A stretch of DNA of 64,000 nucleotides from Solirubrobacter soli DSM 22325 (GTDB taxonomy: Bacteria > Actinomycetota > Thermoleophilia > Solirubrobacterales > Solirubrobacteraceae). Shown here one piece after another: positions 24,741 to 32,523 of the stretch. A model generated the notes under the pieces. That model made no database searches. It was not told where the DNA came from and was given only the letters and a program-made list of their open reading frames with translations. Every line of letters begins with the position of its first letter. Position 1 is the first letter of the stretch. The DNA is taken from positions 124,001-188,000 of the forward strand of contig NZ_KE384072.1 in NCBI RefSeq assembly GCF_000423665.1, written 5' to 3'. The position numbers were made by a program, and so were the translations under genes.

Positions 24741-25318
24741 GCGACTACGCGGAGGTCTGGGCCGCGGCCCGGCCGTACATGCGGGCGCGCAAGAACGACG
24801 TGCACGTCCCCTTGTCGTTCGGGTACGCCGAGCGGCTCCTCGGCGCGTGCCCCGAAGCCGACGCGGACGTCGTGCTGCTCGGCATCCTGCTGCATGACAT
24901 CGGGTGGGCGGTCGTCGATCAGGAGGCGATCTACCGCGATGGGTTCGGGCCGGGGATGATGGAGTCCGACGTGCGGATCGCGCACGAGAAGGAGGGCGCG
25001 CGGCTGGCACGGGCGATCCTCGAGCCGCTCGGCTATGCGGCGTCCTTGGTCGACGAGGTGGCGGCGATCATCGACGGCCACGACACCCGCGCCCGCGCGC
25101 TCTCGCACAACGACGAGCTGGTCAAGGACGCGGATCGCCTGTGGCGCTTCAGCGTCACGGGGGTCAGCGTCGCGTGCGACTGGTTCGCGCTGACACCGCG
25201 CGAGTACGCCGAGCGCCTGGTGGAGCAGTTCGCGCTGTTCTTCACGCCGGTGGCGGAGGAGATCGCGCGCGCCGAGCTCTCCGAGACCCGGCGGGCATTG
25301 CGGATCGAGGACCTGTGA
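24737..25318 (+). CDS. HD domain phosphohydrolase, first of a tandem pair
   Basis: A 193-residue HD-superfamily metal-dependent phosphohydrolase. Conserved metal ligands: His near VHVPLSF, HD in LLHDIGW, His-Asp in IDGHDTR and Asp in VKDADRLWR. The next gene is a clear paralogue with the same spacing. In the cre pathway an HD protein (CreD) removes the phosphate after oxidation; the same role is likely here. GTG start overlaps the swivel-protein stop (GTGA) and its own stop overlaps the next start, so tight coupling. Confidence 0.87.
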   Translation: MSDYAEVWAAARPYMRARKNDVHVPLSFGYAERLLGACPEADADVVLLGILLHDIGWAVVDQEAIYRDGFGPGMMESDVRIAHEKEGARLARAILEPLGYAASLVDEVAAIIDGHDTRARALSHNDELVKDADRLWRFSVTGVSVACDWFALTPREYAERLVEQFALFFTPVAEEIARAELSETRRALRIEDL

Positions 25319-25884
25319 TCGACACGATCTACGCGCTCGCCGAGCCGTACTGGCATGTGCGGTCGGGCGAGATCCACGTGCCGGCGTCGTTCGCGTTGGC
25401 GCAGCGGCTGCTCGACGCGCTGCCGGAGGCCGACCCGCTGATCGTCCTGCCCGCGATCCTCCTGCACGACGTCGGCTACGCGCGGGTTCCGGAGGAGACG
25501 CATCACGCGGGCCTGCAGGACGCGCCCGGCGGCTGGGACGCCGACATCACCCGCCGGCACGAGATCGAGGGCGCGCGGCTGGCGCGAGAGATCCTTGCTC
25601 GGGTGGGGATGGACGCGGAGCGTCGCGCCCGGATCGTCGAGATCGTCGACGGTCATGACTCGCGTCTGGAGGCGTTGTCGTTGGAGGACGCGATCGTCAA
25701 GGACGCCGACAAGCTCTGGCGCTACACGGAGAGCGGCGTCCGCGTGACGCACGTGTGGGTCGGCCGGACGCCGGAGGCGTTCATGGACTACGTCGAGGCC
25801 AAGATCGACGTCTGGCTGTTCACCGCGCCCGCGCGGGTGCTCGCGCGGGAGTCCCTCGACGCGGCCCGGGCATGCGCGTACTGA
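25315..25884 (+). CDS. HD domain phosphohydrolase, second of a tandem pair
   Basis: A 189-residue HD protein paralogous to its upstream neighbour: LLHDVGY, VDGHDSR and VKDADKLWRYTESGV match LLHDIGW, IDGHDTR and VKDADRLWRFSVTGV. All metal ligands are retained, so both copies should be active or the pair may act as a heterodimer. Two copies where a single aryl-phosphatase would do suggest different substrates (for example alcohol and aldehyde stage) or a mixed oligomer. GTG start by four-base overlap. Confidence 0.87.
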   Translation: MIDTIYALAEPYWHVRSGEIHVPASFALAQRLLDALPEADPLIVLPAILLHDVGYARVPEETHHAGLQDAPGGWDADITRRHEIEGARLAREILARVGMDAERRARIVEIVDGHDSRLEALSLEDAIVKDADKLWRYTESGVRVTHVWVGRTPEAFMDYVEAKIDVWLFTAPARVLARESLDAARACAY

Positions 25885-26534
25885 TCACGGGCGCCGGCGG
25901 TGGCCTCGGCCGCGCGTTCGCATCGGCGTTCGCCGCCCGGGGCGACGAGGTGCTCGCCGCCGACCTGAGCGGGACGGAGCTGACGGTCGATGTCTCCGAC
26001 GAGGCGAGCGTCCGGACGCTGGCCGCGACCGTCGGCCCGATCGACGTCCTCGTCAACAACGCGGCGATCTACGCGGGGCTCACGCGGGCGCCGTTCGACG
26101 AGTTGTCGGTGGACGAGTGGGACCGCGTGATGGCGGTCAACCTCAAAGGCCCGTGGCTGTGCGCGAAGCACTGCCGCGTGCGTGACGGCGGAGCGATCGT
26201 CAATGTGTCCTCGGCGACGGTCTTCAGCGGCTCGCCGCAGTGGGCGCACTACGTGGCGTCCAAGGCGGGGCTGATCGGGCTCACGCGGACGCTCGCGCGG
26301 GAGCTGGGGGCGCGCGGCGTGCGGGTGAACGCCCTCGCCCCGGGCTTCACGCTGACCGAGGCGAGCCGCGAGCTGATCTCCGACGCCGAGAGCTACGGCG
26401 TCGACCGCGGGGCGTTGAAACGCGGCGCGCAGCCGAGCGACATCGTCGGCGCCGCGCTCTTCCTCGCGTCCTCGCACAGCGCGTTCATCACCGGCCAGAC
26501 GCTCGTGGTCGACGGCGGGCGGCAGTTCGTGTGA
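25872..26534 (+). CDS. SDR dehydrogenase closing the P450-dikinase operon
   Basis: A 220-residue classical SDR: NAD(P) motif TGAGGGLG at 6-13, NNAA at DVLVNNAAIY, Ser in VSSATVFSG, catalytic YVASK (HYVASKAGL), and FITGQTLVVDGG. Short first domain: after the cofactor strand it moves directly to DLSG, favouring NAD. Overlaps the second HD gene by 13 bases. In context it would oxidise the benzylic alcohol formed by the P450, as the dehydrogenase of the cre pathway does (inference). Ends inside a palindromic repeat that could end transcription. Confidence 0.88.
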   Translation: MRVLITGAGGGLGRAFASAFAARGDEVLAADLSGTELTVDVSDEASVRTLAATVGPIDVLVNNAAIYAGLTRAPFDELSVDEWDRVMAVNLKGPWLCAKHCRVRDGGAIVNVSSATVFSGSPQWAHYVASKAGLIGLTRTLARELGARGVRVNALAPGFTLTEASRELISDAESYGVDRGALKRGAQPSDIVGAALFLASSHSAFITGQTLVVDGGRQFV

Positions 26535-26570
26535 TGGATTGCTCTGCCTCAGGCCGAGAGATCCATCACT
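26531..26570. repeat. Palindromic dispersed repeat, copy 2
   Basis: Left arm GTGATGGAT (26531-26539) pairs with ATCCATCAC (26561-26569), with one extra wobble pair inside. The right half 26550-26575 matches copy 1 (19090-19115) at about 23 of 26 positions. It overlaps the SDR stop codon and fills the 62-base gap to the converging GGDEF-EAL gene, so it may act as terminator. Confidence 0.65.
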
Positions 26571-26596
26571 CGCCGCCCGGGAGAGCGGCGAGGAGC

Positions 26597-29431
26597 TCAG
26601 TGCGGCGTAGCGAGCTCGTGGACGAGCGAGCCGAGCTGGTAGCCGATCATGCGCGCGCGGCCGATCTGGAAGCGGCTCCACGGACGCTGCGAGATGGCGT
26701 AGGCCTCGAGGTGGCCGACCACCTCGCCCGCGCGCGTGATCGGAAGCGTCAGGCAGGAGCCGAAGCCGAGCGCCTGCAGCCATTCGGCGTCGGGGTCGTC
26801 GGCCAGCAGCTGCGTGGCGCGGTGCACGTCCGCCCCGGTGATCCGGACCTCGTCGGCCTGCAGCTCGGTCGCCAACGGCGGCAGGCACGCGTCGAGCTCC
26901 TCCCGCGTGCGGACCGCGGCCAACCGGCGCGAGAGCAGCTCCAGCCGGCGGTCGTAGTCGGGGTCCGCGCCCGCCGAGGTGCCGGACAGGGTGGCCTGGA
27001 AGGAGTGCAGGCACGCCGCGGTCGCCTCCGGCGAGACGGGAACCCAGGGCGGGGACGGGCGCGCGATGCCGTAGCCCTGGCCGTAGGCGACGTCGAGGTC
27101 CGCGAGCCGCTCGAGCTCCGCCAAGGTCTCGACGCCCTCGGCACAGACCGCGGCGTCGATGTCACGCGCGTAGCGCACGAATGAGCTGATCAGCGGCGCC
27201 TTGGCCGGGTCCAGGTCGACGCCCGTGGTCAGCGCGCGGTCGAGCTTGATCACGTCCGGCTGCAGGCGCATCACGTGGGTGAGGCCCGCGTAGCCCGCGC
27301 CGGTGTCGTCGACCGCGAGCCGCGCGCCACGCCCGCGCAGACCCGCCAGCGCCTTGTGGATGGCGGGGTCGCCGGACACCAACTCGTTCTCGGTGATCTC
27401 GATCACGAGCGCGTCCAGCCGCTCCGGCAGGACGCGCATCACCTGCTCGGACAGCAGCGAGCTCGGCGAGAGGTTGAACGTCAGGTACGTGCCCGCCGGG
27501 CGGCTCGGAGCCCAGCCCAGGGCGGCCTGGATCGCCTTGGCCTCGAGCGCGTAGCCGAGCCCGTGGCGATGTGCCTGGGCGAACCACAGGTCCGGCGTGC
27601 GCAGCGGCTCGCGGTTGAAGCGCGAGAGCGACTCATAGCCCGCGACCCGGCCGGTGCGCAGGTCCATGATCGGCTGGAAGACCATCGTGATGCCGGCCGG
27701 GTCGGCGAGCACCGACTCGATCTCCGCGCGGGACTCGTCGTCGCGCGCGAACCATTGCCCGCCGACGGTGTGGGCGTCGTTCTCCAGGTCCGGCTCGTAG
27801 AGCCGCGCGCGACGCTTGCCGGCGCGCTTGGCGTCGTACATGGCGAGGTCGGCCTTGCGCAGGAACTCCTCGACGCCGCGGTCGTTGATCGTGCTGACGG
27901 CCATGCCGACGCTGGCGCTCACGACGACCACGCCGTTGGCCAGCTCGACGGGCTGGCGCAGCGCCTCGAGCACCCGCGCCGCGGTCGCCTTCAGCGCGGA
28001 CGCGTCGCTGACGCTCTCGACCAGCACGCCGAACTCGTCACCGCCGAGGCGGGCCGCGGTGTCACCCGCGCGCAGGCACGAGGTGAGCCGCTCGGCGACC
28101 TCCTGCAGCAGCCGGTCGCCGTCCGCGTGTCCCCGGGTGTCGTTGACGCTCTTGAAGTCGTCGAGGTCGACGAACAGCACGCCGACGTGGGTGTCGGCGC
28201 GCGAGCCGCGGGTCAACGCGTGCTCGACGCGGTCGTAGAACAGCGCGCGGTTGGCGAGCCCGGTCAGCGCGTCGTGGAACGCCCGGTGGCGCAACTGCTC
28301 CTCGAAGGCCTTGCGGTCCTCGACGTCGCGCACGGTGAGGACGATGCCCTGGACGCGCTCGTCGTCGAGCAGGCTGGTCGCCGCCGCCGCGACGTGGCGG
28401 AAGGCGCCGTCGGCGTAGCGCATCCTCCACTCGGCCTCCTGCGGCGTGTCGGGCTTCTCGGCCACGGCGGCGACGAACGCGCGCACCTGGGCGGCGTCGT
28501 CGACATGCACGAAGTCCAGGAGCGGCGAGCCTTCCACCGTCGCGTCGCCGAAGATCGGGACGACGGTGCCCGTGAGCATCCGCATCGTCCCGTCGGGGGC
28601 GACGATCATGATGCAGTCCGACGAGTTGCGGACGATCGTCTGCAGCCGCTCGCGGCTGCCCTCCGCGGCGCGCTGGAGCTCGAGCGCGTTCTCGATCCGG
28701 CCGCGCCGCTCGTGGGCGAACAGCGCCAGCAGGCCGCCGAGCGGCAGGACCAGCAGCACCAGCAACGGCTCGACGAGGCCGGCGAGCGCGGCGAGCAAGC
28801 CCACGCAGGCCAGGCCGGCGTCGACGAGGTTCAACCACGCCACCCCGCCCAGCTCCGAGCGCAGGTCGACGCCGAGGCCGATCCCGAGCCGCACCCAGGT
28901 GATCGCCAGGTCGGAGACGACGCACGCCACCAGCGCGGCGAGGCAGAGCGCGGCGGTCGTCCAGACGTCGTCGGTCGGGCCGGCGAGGCCGACGACGAGC
29001 GCGGGCAGGACGGAGTAGGCGGCGTCGCCGATCGTCAGGACGAGCCGCTGCGGCGGGATCTGGCCGCGCGCCACCTTGATCAGCGACCTCGGCGCCTGAC
29101 CCGCAAGCACCGCCCACGGGATCAGCCCGGGCGGCAGCAGCACGAGCATCGGGATGAACGCGAGCTGGACGGGGCTCGTCGTGCCCTCGCCCACCTCGAA
29201 GGAGATCCGCAGCAGCACGCCGTAGATCGCCACCAGCAGCAGGGTCGTCCCCCAGCCGGCGCGACCGTCGGGCCACAGCAGGGTCAGCGCAGTCGCGCTC
29301 AGCACGAACACGATCGCGACGGCCAACTCGGTCAGCAGCTCGCGACGCTCGGCCCGCCGGTGCGCACGGGCTCGGGCCCGCTCGATGTGATCGAGGGCCT
29401 CGGGGGAGAGCTCGTTGAGCGCGGGGCCCAT
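26597..29431 (-). CDS. Membrane PAS-GGDEF-EAL-GAF cyclic di-GMP enzyme
   Basis: A 944-residue signalling protein. Residues about 30-240 hold a hydrophobic multi-pass sensor (six or more helices). Then come PAS (about 255-375), GGDEF (about 385-545) with intact GGDEF at 463-467 and an RxxD inhibitory site (RAGD, 454-457), EAL (about 570-790) and a C-terminal GAF-like domain (about 800-944). The EAL signature is ESL at 600-602, but the other metal and catalytic residues are present (NLSPSS, EITEN, DDTGAG, IKLDRA, AEGVET, GQGYGIARP), so phosphodiesterase activity is likely. It may switch between making and breaking cyclic di-GMP. ATG at 29431 without a ribosome site. Confidence 0.92.
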   Translation of the reverse strand: MGPALNELSPEALDHIERARARAHRRAERRELLTELAVAIVFVLSATALTLLWPDGRAGWGTTLLLVAIYGVLLRISFEVGEGTTSPVQLAFIPMLVLLPPGLIPWAVLAGQAPRSLIKVARGQIPPQRLVLTIGDAAYSVLPALVVGLAGPTDDVWTTAALCLAALVACVVSDLAITWVRLGIGLGVDLRSELGGVAWLNLVDAGLACVGLLAALAGLVEPLLVLLVLPLGGLLALFAHERRGRIENALELQRAAEGSRERLQTIVRNSSDCIMIVAPDGTMRMLTGTVVPIFGDATVEGSPLLDFVHVDDAAQVRAFVAAVAEKPDTPQEAEWRMRYADGAFRHVAAAATSLLDDERVQGIVLTVRDVEDRKAFEEQLRHRAFHDALTGLANRALFYDRVEHALTRGSRADTHVGVLFVDLDDFKSVNDTRGHADGDRLLQEVAERLTSCLRAGDTAARLGGDEFGVLVESVSDASALKATAARVLEALRQPVELANGVVVVSASVGMAVSTINDRGVEEFLRKADLAMYDAKRAGKRRARLYEPDLENDAHTVGGQWFARDDESRAEIESVLADPAGITMVFQPIMDLRTGRVAGYESLSRFNREPLRTPDLWFAQAHRHGLGYALEAKAIQAALGWAPSRPAGTYLTFNLSPSSLLSEQVMRVLPERLDALVIEITENELVSGDPAIHKALAGLRGRGARLAVDDTGAGYAGLTHVMRLQPDVIKLDRALTTGVDLDPAKAPLISSFVRYARDIDAAVCAEGVETLAELERLADLDVAYGQGYGIARPSPPWVPVSPEATAACLHSFQATLSGTSAGADPDYDRRLELLSRRLAAVRTREELDACLPPLATELQADEVRITGADVHRATQLLADDPDAEWLQALGFGSCLTLPITRAGEVVGHLEAYAISQRPWSRFQIGRARMIGYQLGSLVHELATPH

Positions 29432-29469
29432 ACCCGTGCGGTCGGCAGGCGGACGCCCGTTTTGAGCGA

Positions 29470-29487
29470 ATGTCAGCCCACTGACAT
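29470..29487. promoter_or_regulatory. Palindrome between the GGDEF-EAL gene and a secreted protein gene
   Basis: Perfect ATGTCAG-CCCA-CTGACAT inverted repeat, 39 bases upstream of the GGDEF-EAL start and 110 before the divergent gene. Seven-base arms with a 4-base spacer suit a dimeric repressor; a hairpin is also possible. The remaining 160-base gap holds nothing else I recognise. Confidence 0.45.
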
Positions 29488-29596
29488 CCAGGCGGGGGAG
29501 GCGAACACTTGTCCAGTTGTCTCGCCGACACCGGCACGGCGCCGATGAAGTCCATGAGCCGGCAACCGGCTCCCCGACAAGGAGGTCGCTTCACTC

Positions 29597-30217
29597 ATGC
29601 CATTTCTGCGCACTGCAGCTTTGGCGTTCGGGCTGGTCGTCGTTTCCGCCGCACCCGCTCACGCCAAAAGTGCCATCGCCAACCCTTATGACTGCAAGCC
29701 GAACCCGTCGCTGACGCAACCGTTCGCGCCGGCCAACGATCTCGGCCTGTACACGCCCGTCGCCAATCAGGGCCTCGAGGCCGGGGCGACGAGCTGGACG
29801 CTGTCCGGCGGCGCCGCCGTCGTCGCGGGCAATGAGCCGTGGAAGGTCGCGGGCGCGGCCGACAGCCACGCGCTCGACCTGCCGAGCGGCGCTTCGGCCG
29901 TCACGTCCCCGATCTGCATCGATCAGACGTATCCCTACTTCCGCCTGTTCGCGCAGAACGCCGGTTCCGGCAAGCGCAGCCTCGAGATCGACGTCCTCTA
30001 CTACGACACGAAGGGCAAGCTGCTCGCGACCAAGCCGTACGGCTACGAGTCCGGCTCCGGCGGTTGGGCGCCGACCCCCACGATCGCGATCGACGTCTGG
30101 GACAAGAGCCCCGCCGCGGCCGCCGCGCCCGTCGCCTTCCGCTTCATGCCGAAGGGCAAGGACGCGCACTTCGTGATCGACGACGTCTTCGTCGATCCCT
30201 ACGCCCGGAGCCGCTGA
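29597..30217 (+). CDS. Secreted protein of unknown function
   Basis: Not recognised. A 206-residue protein with a clear signal peptide (MPFLRTAALAFGLVVVSAAPAHA, cleavage after AHA) and a mature beta-rich domain of about 180 residues. The pattern (NQGLEAGATSWTLSGGAAVVAGNEPW, IDQTYPYFRLFAQN, and VIDDVFVDPY at the end) suggests a jelly-roll or carbohydrate-binding-like sandwich of a type common in secreted actinobacterial proteins. A perfect ribosome site (AAGGAGGT at 29579-29586) precedes the ATG by 10 bases. Its end overlaps the GntR gene by 19 bases. Confidence 0.75.
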   Translation: MPFLRTAALAFGLVVVSAAPAHAKSAIANPYDCKPNPSLTQPFAPANDLGLYTPVANQGLEAGATSWTLSGGAAVVAGNEPWKVAGAADSHALDLPSGASAVTSPICIDQTYPYFRLFAQNAGSGKRSLEIDVLYYDTKGKLLATKPYGYESGSGGWAPTPTIAIDVWDKSPAAAAAPVAFRFMPKGKDAHFVIDDVFVDPYARSR

Positions 30218-30858
30218 GACGTCTCCCACGCCGTGCGGGTGAGCGCGAGATGCTCACCCGCGGCCCGGGCGACCGCGTCCGGGTCGTCGGCGACGATCGC
30301 GTCCAGGATCGTCGCGTGGCCCTCGGCCACTTGGACGAGCGCCTCGTCCTCTTCCGCGAAGCGGGCGAGCCGCAGGTGATCGAGGATCTCGTCGACGACG
30401 TCGACGATCCGCGGGTTGCCCGCGCGGGCGAGCAGGCCGAGGTGGAAGGTGCGGTCGAGGTCGAGGAACCGGCTCGTGTCGCGCTTGCGCGCGGCCTTGA
30501 TGCCCTTGGTGACGAACGTGCGCAGGTGCGCCGCGTCCTCCTCGTCGAGCGTGCCGGCGAGCCGGACGAGCATCGGGATCTCCACCAGGCCGCGGAGCTC
30601 GAGCGCGGCGTCCAGGTCGGCCGCGGAGTGCTCGACGACGCGGAAGCCGCGGTTGCGGACCTGCTCGACCATGCCGCGGTTGGTGAGCTCGAGCAGCGCT
30701 TCGCGCACAGGGGTGATCGAGACGCCCATCCGCGCCGCCAGCGCGGGCGCGGAGTGGATCTCCTCCGGCGCGATCTCGCCATAGATGATCGCCGCGCGGA
30801 TCCGGCGGACGGCTTCGCCGCGCAGGGAGGAGCGCTCGATGGCGCTGTCGAGGCTCAT
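30199..30858 (-). CDS. GntR (FadR subfamily) regulator
   Basis: A 219-residue regulator: GntR winged helix at 10-75 (IIYGEIAPEEIHSAPALAARMGVSITPVREALLEL region) and an all-helical FCD ligand domain with likely metal ligands (Asp in DLDRTFHLGLLARAGN, His in HLRL, His in AGEHLAL). FCD-type GntR proteins usually bind organic acids and repress the adjacent catabolic genes. It is the second gene of a two-gene operon: its ATG overlaps the Rieske oxygenase stop (ATGA). The palindrome upstream of the oxygenase is its likely operator. Confidence 0.88.
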   Translation of the reverse strand: MSLDSAIERSSLRGEAVRRIRAAIIYGEIAPEEIHSAPALAARMGVSITPVREALLELTNRGMVEQVRNRGFRVVEHSAADLDAALELRGLVEIPMLVRLAGTLDEEDAAHLRTFVTKGIKAARKRDTSRFLDLDRTFHLGLLARAGNPRIVDVVDEILDHLRLARFAEEDEALVQVAEGHATILDAIVADDPDAVARAAGEHLALTRTAWETSQRLRA

Positions 30859-31877
30859 GGGCGTTTCGCCAGTCCTTGTTCGCGCATGGCTTTGCGGTAG
30901 TTGATCGCGACCGCGTCGAACTTCAGGTGCATCTCGGCGGCGAGGTCGAACGGGACGCGCTCCGGCCGCTGGGACTCGACGACGTGGCGGTCCTGCTCGA
31001 AGATCGTGTCCTCGAAGGACTGCAGCACGGTTGCGGGCTGCTCGGGGTCGTAGTTGCGGGCGATCGTCACGTAGCCGATGCAGTGGTCTTCGTCGACGGG
31101 CTGGGACGCGAAGAAGTACACCATGCCTTTGGCTCCGCCCCATCCCAGCCTCAGCAGGATCGTGTACGGGAGATGGAGCTGATAGCGGCTGCGCCGCTCC
31201 GGCGCCTGGGTCGCGTCGTTGGCGAAGACAGGGAAGTCGTCGGTGTTGGGCGCCTCGGGGCGGACGATGTCGTAGCGCAGGATGTGGCCGTCGATCGTGA
31301 CGCTGTAGTCGGGGACGACGGGGCGCTCGGGGTCGCCCAGCAGGCCGGGATGCACCCACGGGAAGTGCCCGAAGTCGGTGAAGTTCTCCAGCTGGCGGCT
31401 CGCGTCGGAGTTCCAGGCGTACGGGCCGGCCTGGACGACGATCCAGTCGTCTTCGTTCTCGAGCTCAGGGATGTCGGGGAGGTCGTAGCGCGGCTCCTCG
31501 AACGCGACCCAGATGTGCCCGTAGCGCTCGAGCGCGGTGAACGCGTCGACGCGCGCCTTGCCGGGGATGTTCGTCGGGTCGGCGAGCTGGGGGATGTGGG
31601 TGCAGATCCCGTCGCCGCCGTACTGCCACCCGTGGTACGGGCACATGATCCGGTCGCCCACGACCCGGCCGAGCGAGAGCGCGGTGCCGCGGTGGATGCA
31701 CAGGTCGCGCAGGACGTGCACCGCGTGCGTCGAGTCGCGCCAGAGCACCAGGTCCTCCCCCAGCAACCGCACCCGCACCGGCACGTCCGTCACCGCACTC
31801 GAGTACGCGACGGGATGCCAGCAGCGCCGCAGCGCCGCGAAGTCGGGAACGGACGCGGGCGGCTGCTCGACGATCAT
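30855..31877 (-). CDS. Rieske non-heme iron oxygenase, alpha subunit type
   Basis: A 340-residue ring-hydroxylating or demethylating oxygenase. The Rieske 2Fe-2S ligands are C-x-H (LCIHRG, about residues 59-61) and C-x2-H (MCPYHGW, about 79-82). The mononuclear iron site is in ENFTDFGHFPWVH. The size matches the single-component-type phthalate/vanillate/3-chlorobenzoate oxygenase group. No reductase or ferredoxin gene is adjacent, so an electron donor must be supplied elsewhere. Read leaderless from TATCAT 6 nt before the ATG, and followed by its GntR regulator. The aromatic substrate cannot be stated. Confidence 0.88.
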   Translation of the reverse strand: MIVEQPPASVPDFAALRRCWHPVAYSSAVTDVPVRVRLLGEDLVLWRDSTHAVHVLRDLCIHRGTALSLGRVVGDRIMCPYHGWQYGGDGICTHIPQLADPTNIPGKARVDAFTALERYGHIWVAFEEPRYDLPDIPELENEDDWIVVQAGPYAWNSDASRQLENFTDFGHFPWVHPGLLGDPERPVVPDYSVTIDGHILRYDIVRPEAPNTDDFPVFANDATQAPERRSRYQLHLPYTILLRLGWGGAKGMVYFFASQPVDEDHCIGYVTIARNYDPEQPATVLQSFEDTIFEQDRHVVESQRPERVPFDLAAEMHLKFDAVAINYRKAMREQGLAKRP

Positions 31878-31883
31878 CCGACG

Positions 31884-31902
31884 ATGATACGTAAGGCCTT
31901 AC
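31884..31902 (-). promoter_or_regulatory. Rieske-GntR operon promoter and operator palindrome
   Basis: On the minus strand, -10 TATCAT (31884-31889) lies 6 nt before the ATG at 31877. The perfect 12-bp palindrome GTAAGGCCTTAC (31891-31902) abuts it upstream, filling the space between -10 and -35. A GntR dimer bound here would block the promoter. Confidence 0.6.
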
Positions 31903-31960
31903 CCGCCCGCAACCTAAACGCGGCCTGGCCCGTTTCAGGTGGGGTTGAGGAACGTCGCGT

Positions 31961-31990
31961 CGCTGTTCCGCGCTGCGCCGCGGAACAGCG
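31961..31990. terminator. Strong hairpin downstream of ohr
   Basis: Perfect 12-bp stem CGCTGTTCCGCG/CGCGGAACAGCG with a 6-nt loop, in the gap after the ohr stop and before the Rieske promoter (both minus strand). It is followed by no T-tract. It isolates the Rieske operon from read-through. Confidence 0.6.
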
Positions 31991-32031
31991 CCCGCGAAGA
32001 TAAAGACGGCCTGGGGTGGTTTAGGTTTGCT

Positions 32032-32454
32032 TTAGGCGAGTGGGCGGCCGTTGGCGATCAGTTTGACGTCGATGTTGCCGCGGGTGGCGTTGGAGTACGG
32101 GCAGACGAGGTGGGCGGCGCGGACGATGCGTTCGGCGTCGTCGGCCTCGAGTTGCGGGAGGGTCACGTCGAGCTCGGCGGCGATGTTGAACGTGCGGTCC
32201 TCGCCGGTGACGAGCGACACGCTGGAGGCGATGGAGACGTCGCCCACCTCCAGGCGCTCGCGGCGGCCGACCGCGCCGATCGCGCCTTCGAAGCAGGCCG
32301 CGTAACCGACCGCGAAGAGCTGCTCGGGATTGGTGCCGCCGCCCTCGGTGGGTGGGCGGAGCTGGATGTCCAGCGCGCCGTCGTCGGTCACGCCGTGGCC
32401 CTTCTCGCGGCCGCCGGTCACGTTCGCCTTGGCCGTGTAAATCACCTTTGCCAT
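32032..32454 (-). CDS. ohr: Organic hydroperoxide resistance protein (Ohr/OsmC family)
   Basis: A 140-residue Ohr peroxidase. Both redox cysteines are in place (VGYAACFEGAI and HLVCPYSNATRGN), with the Ohr mark NPEQLFAVGYAACF. It reduces organic hydroperoxides using lipoyl-dependent donors in its family. Start at ATG 32454; the longer frame upstream is antisense to the GGDEF gene. No OhrR regulator lies beside it. The gene reads alone and ends at a hairpin. Confidence 0.93.
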   Translation of the reverse strand: MAKVIYTAKANVTGGREKGHGVTDDGALDIQLRPPTEGGGTNPEQLFAVGYAACFEGAIGAVGRRERLEVGDVSIASSVSLVTGEDRTFNIAAELDVTLPQLEADDAERIVRAAHLVCPYSNATRGNIDVKLIANGRPLA

Positions 32455-32523
32455 GACCCACATGCTGACGCAGCGCCAGTCTTCCTCAAGATTTCCCTCG
32501 CGGACCCGAATTCCCGGGGAACG

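Noticed and set aside
26240-27184. Plus-strand frame that runs through the palindromic repeat into the GGDEF-EAL gene
   Set aside because: It is out of frame with the SDR and antisense to the c-di-GMP gene; no domain.
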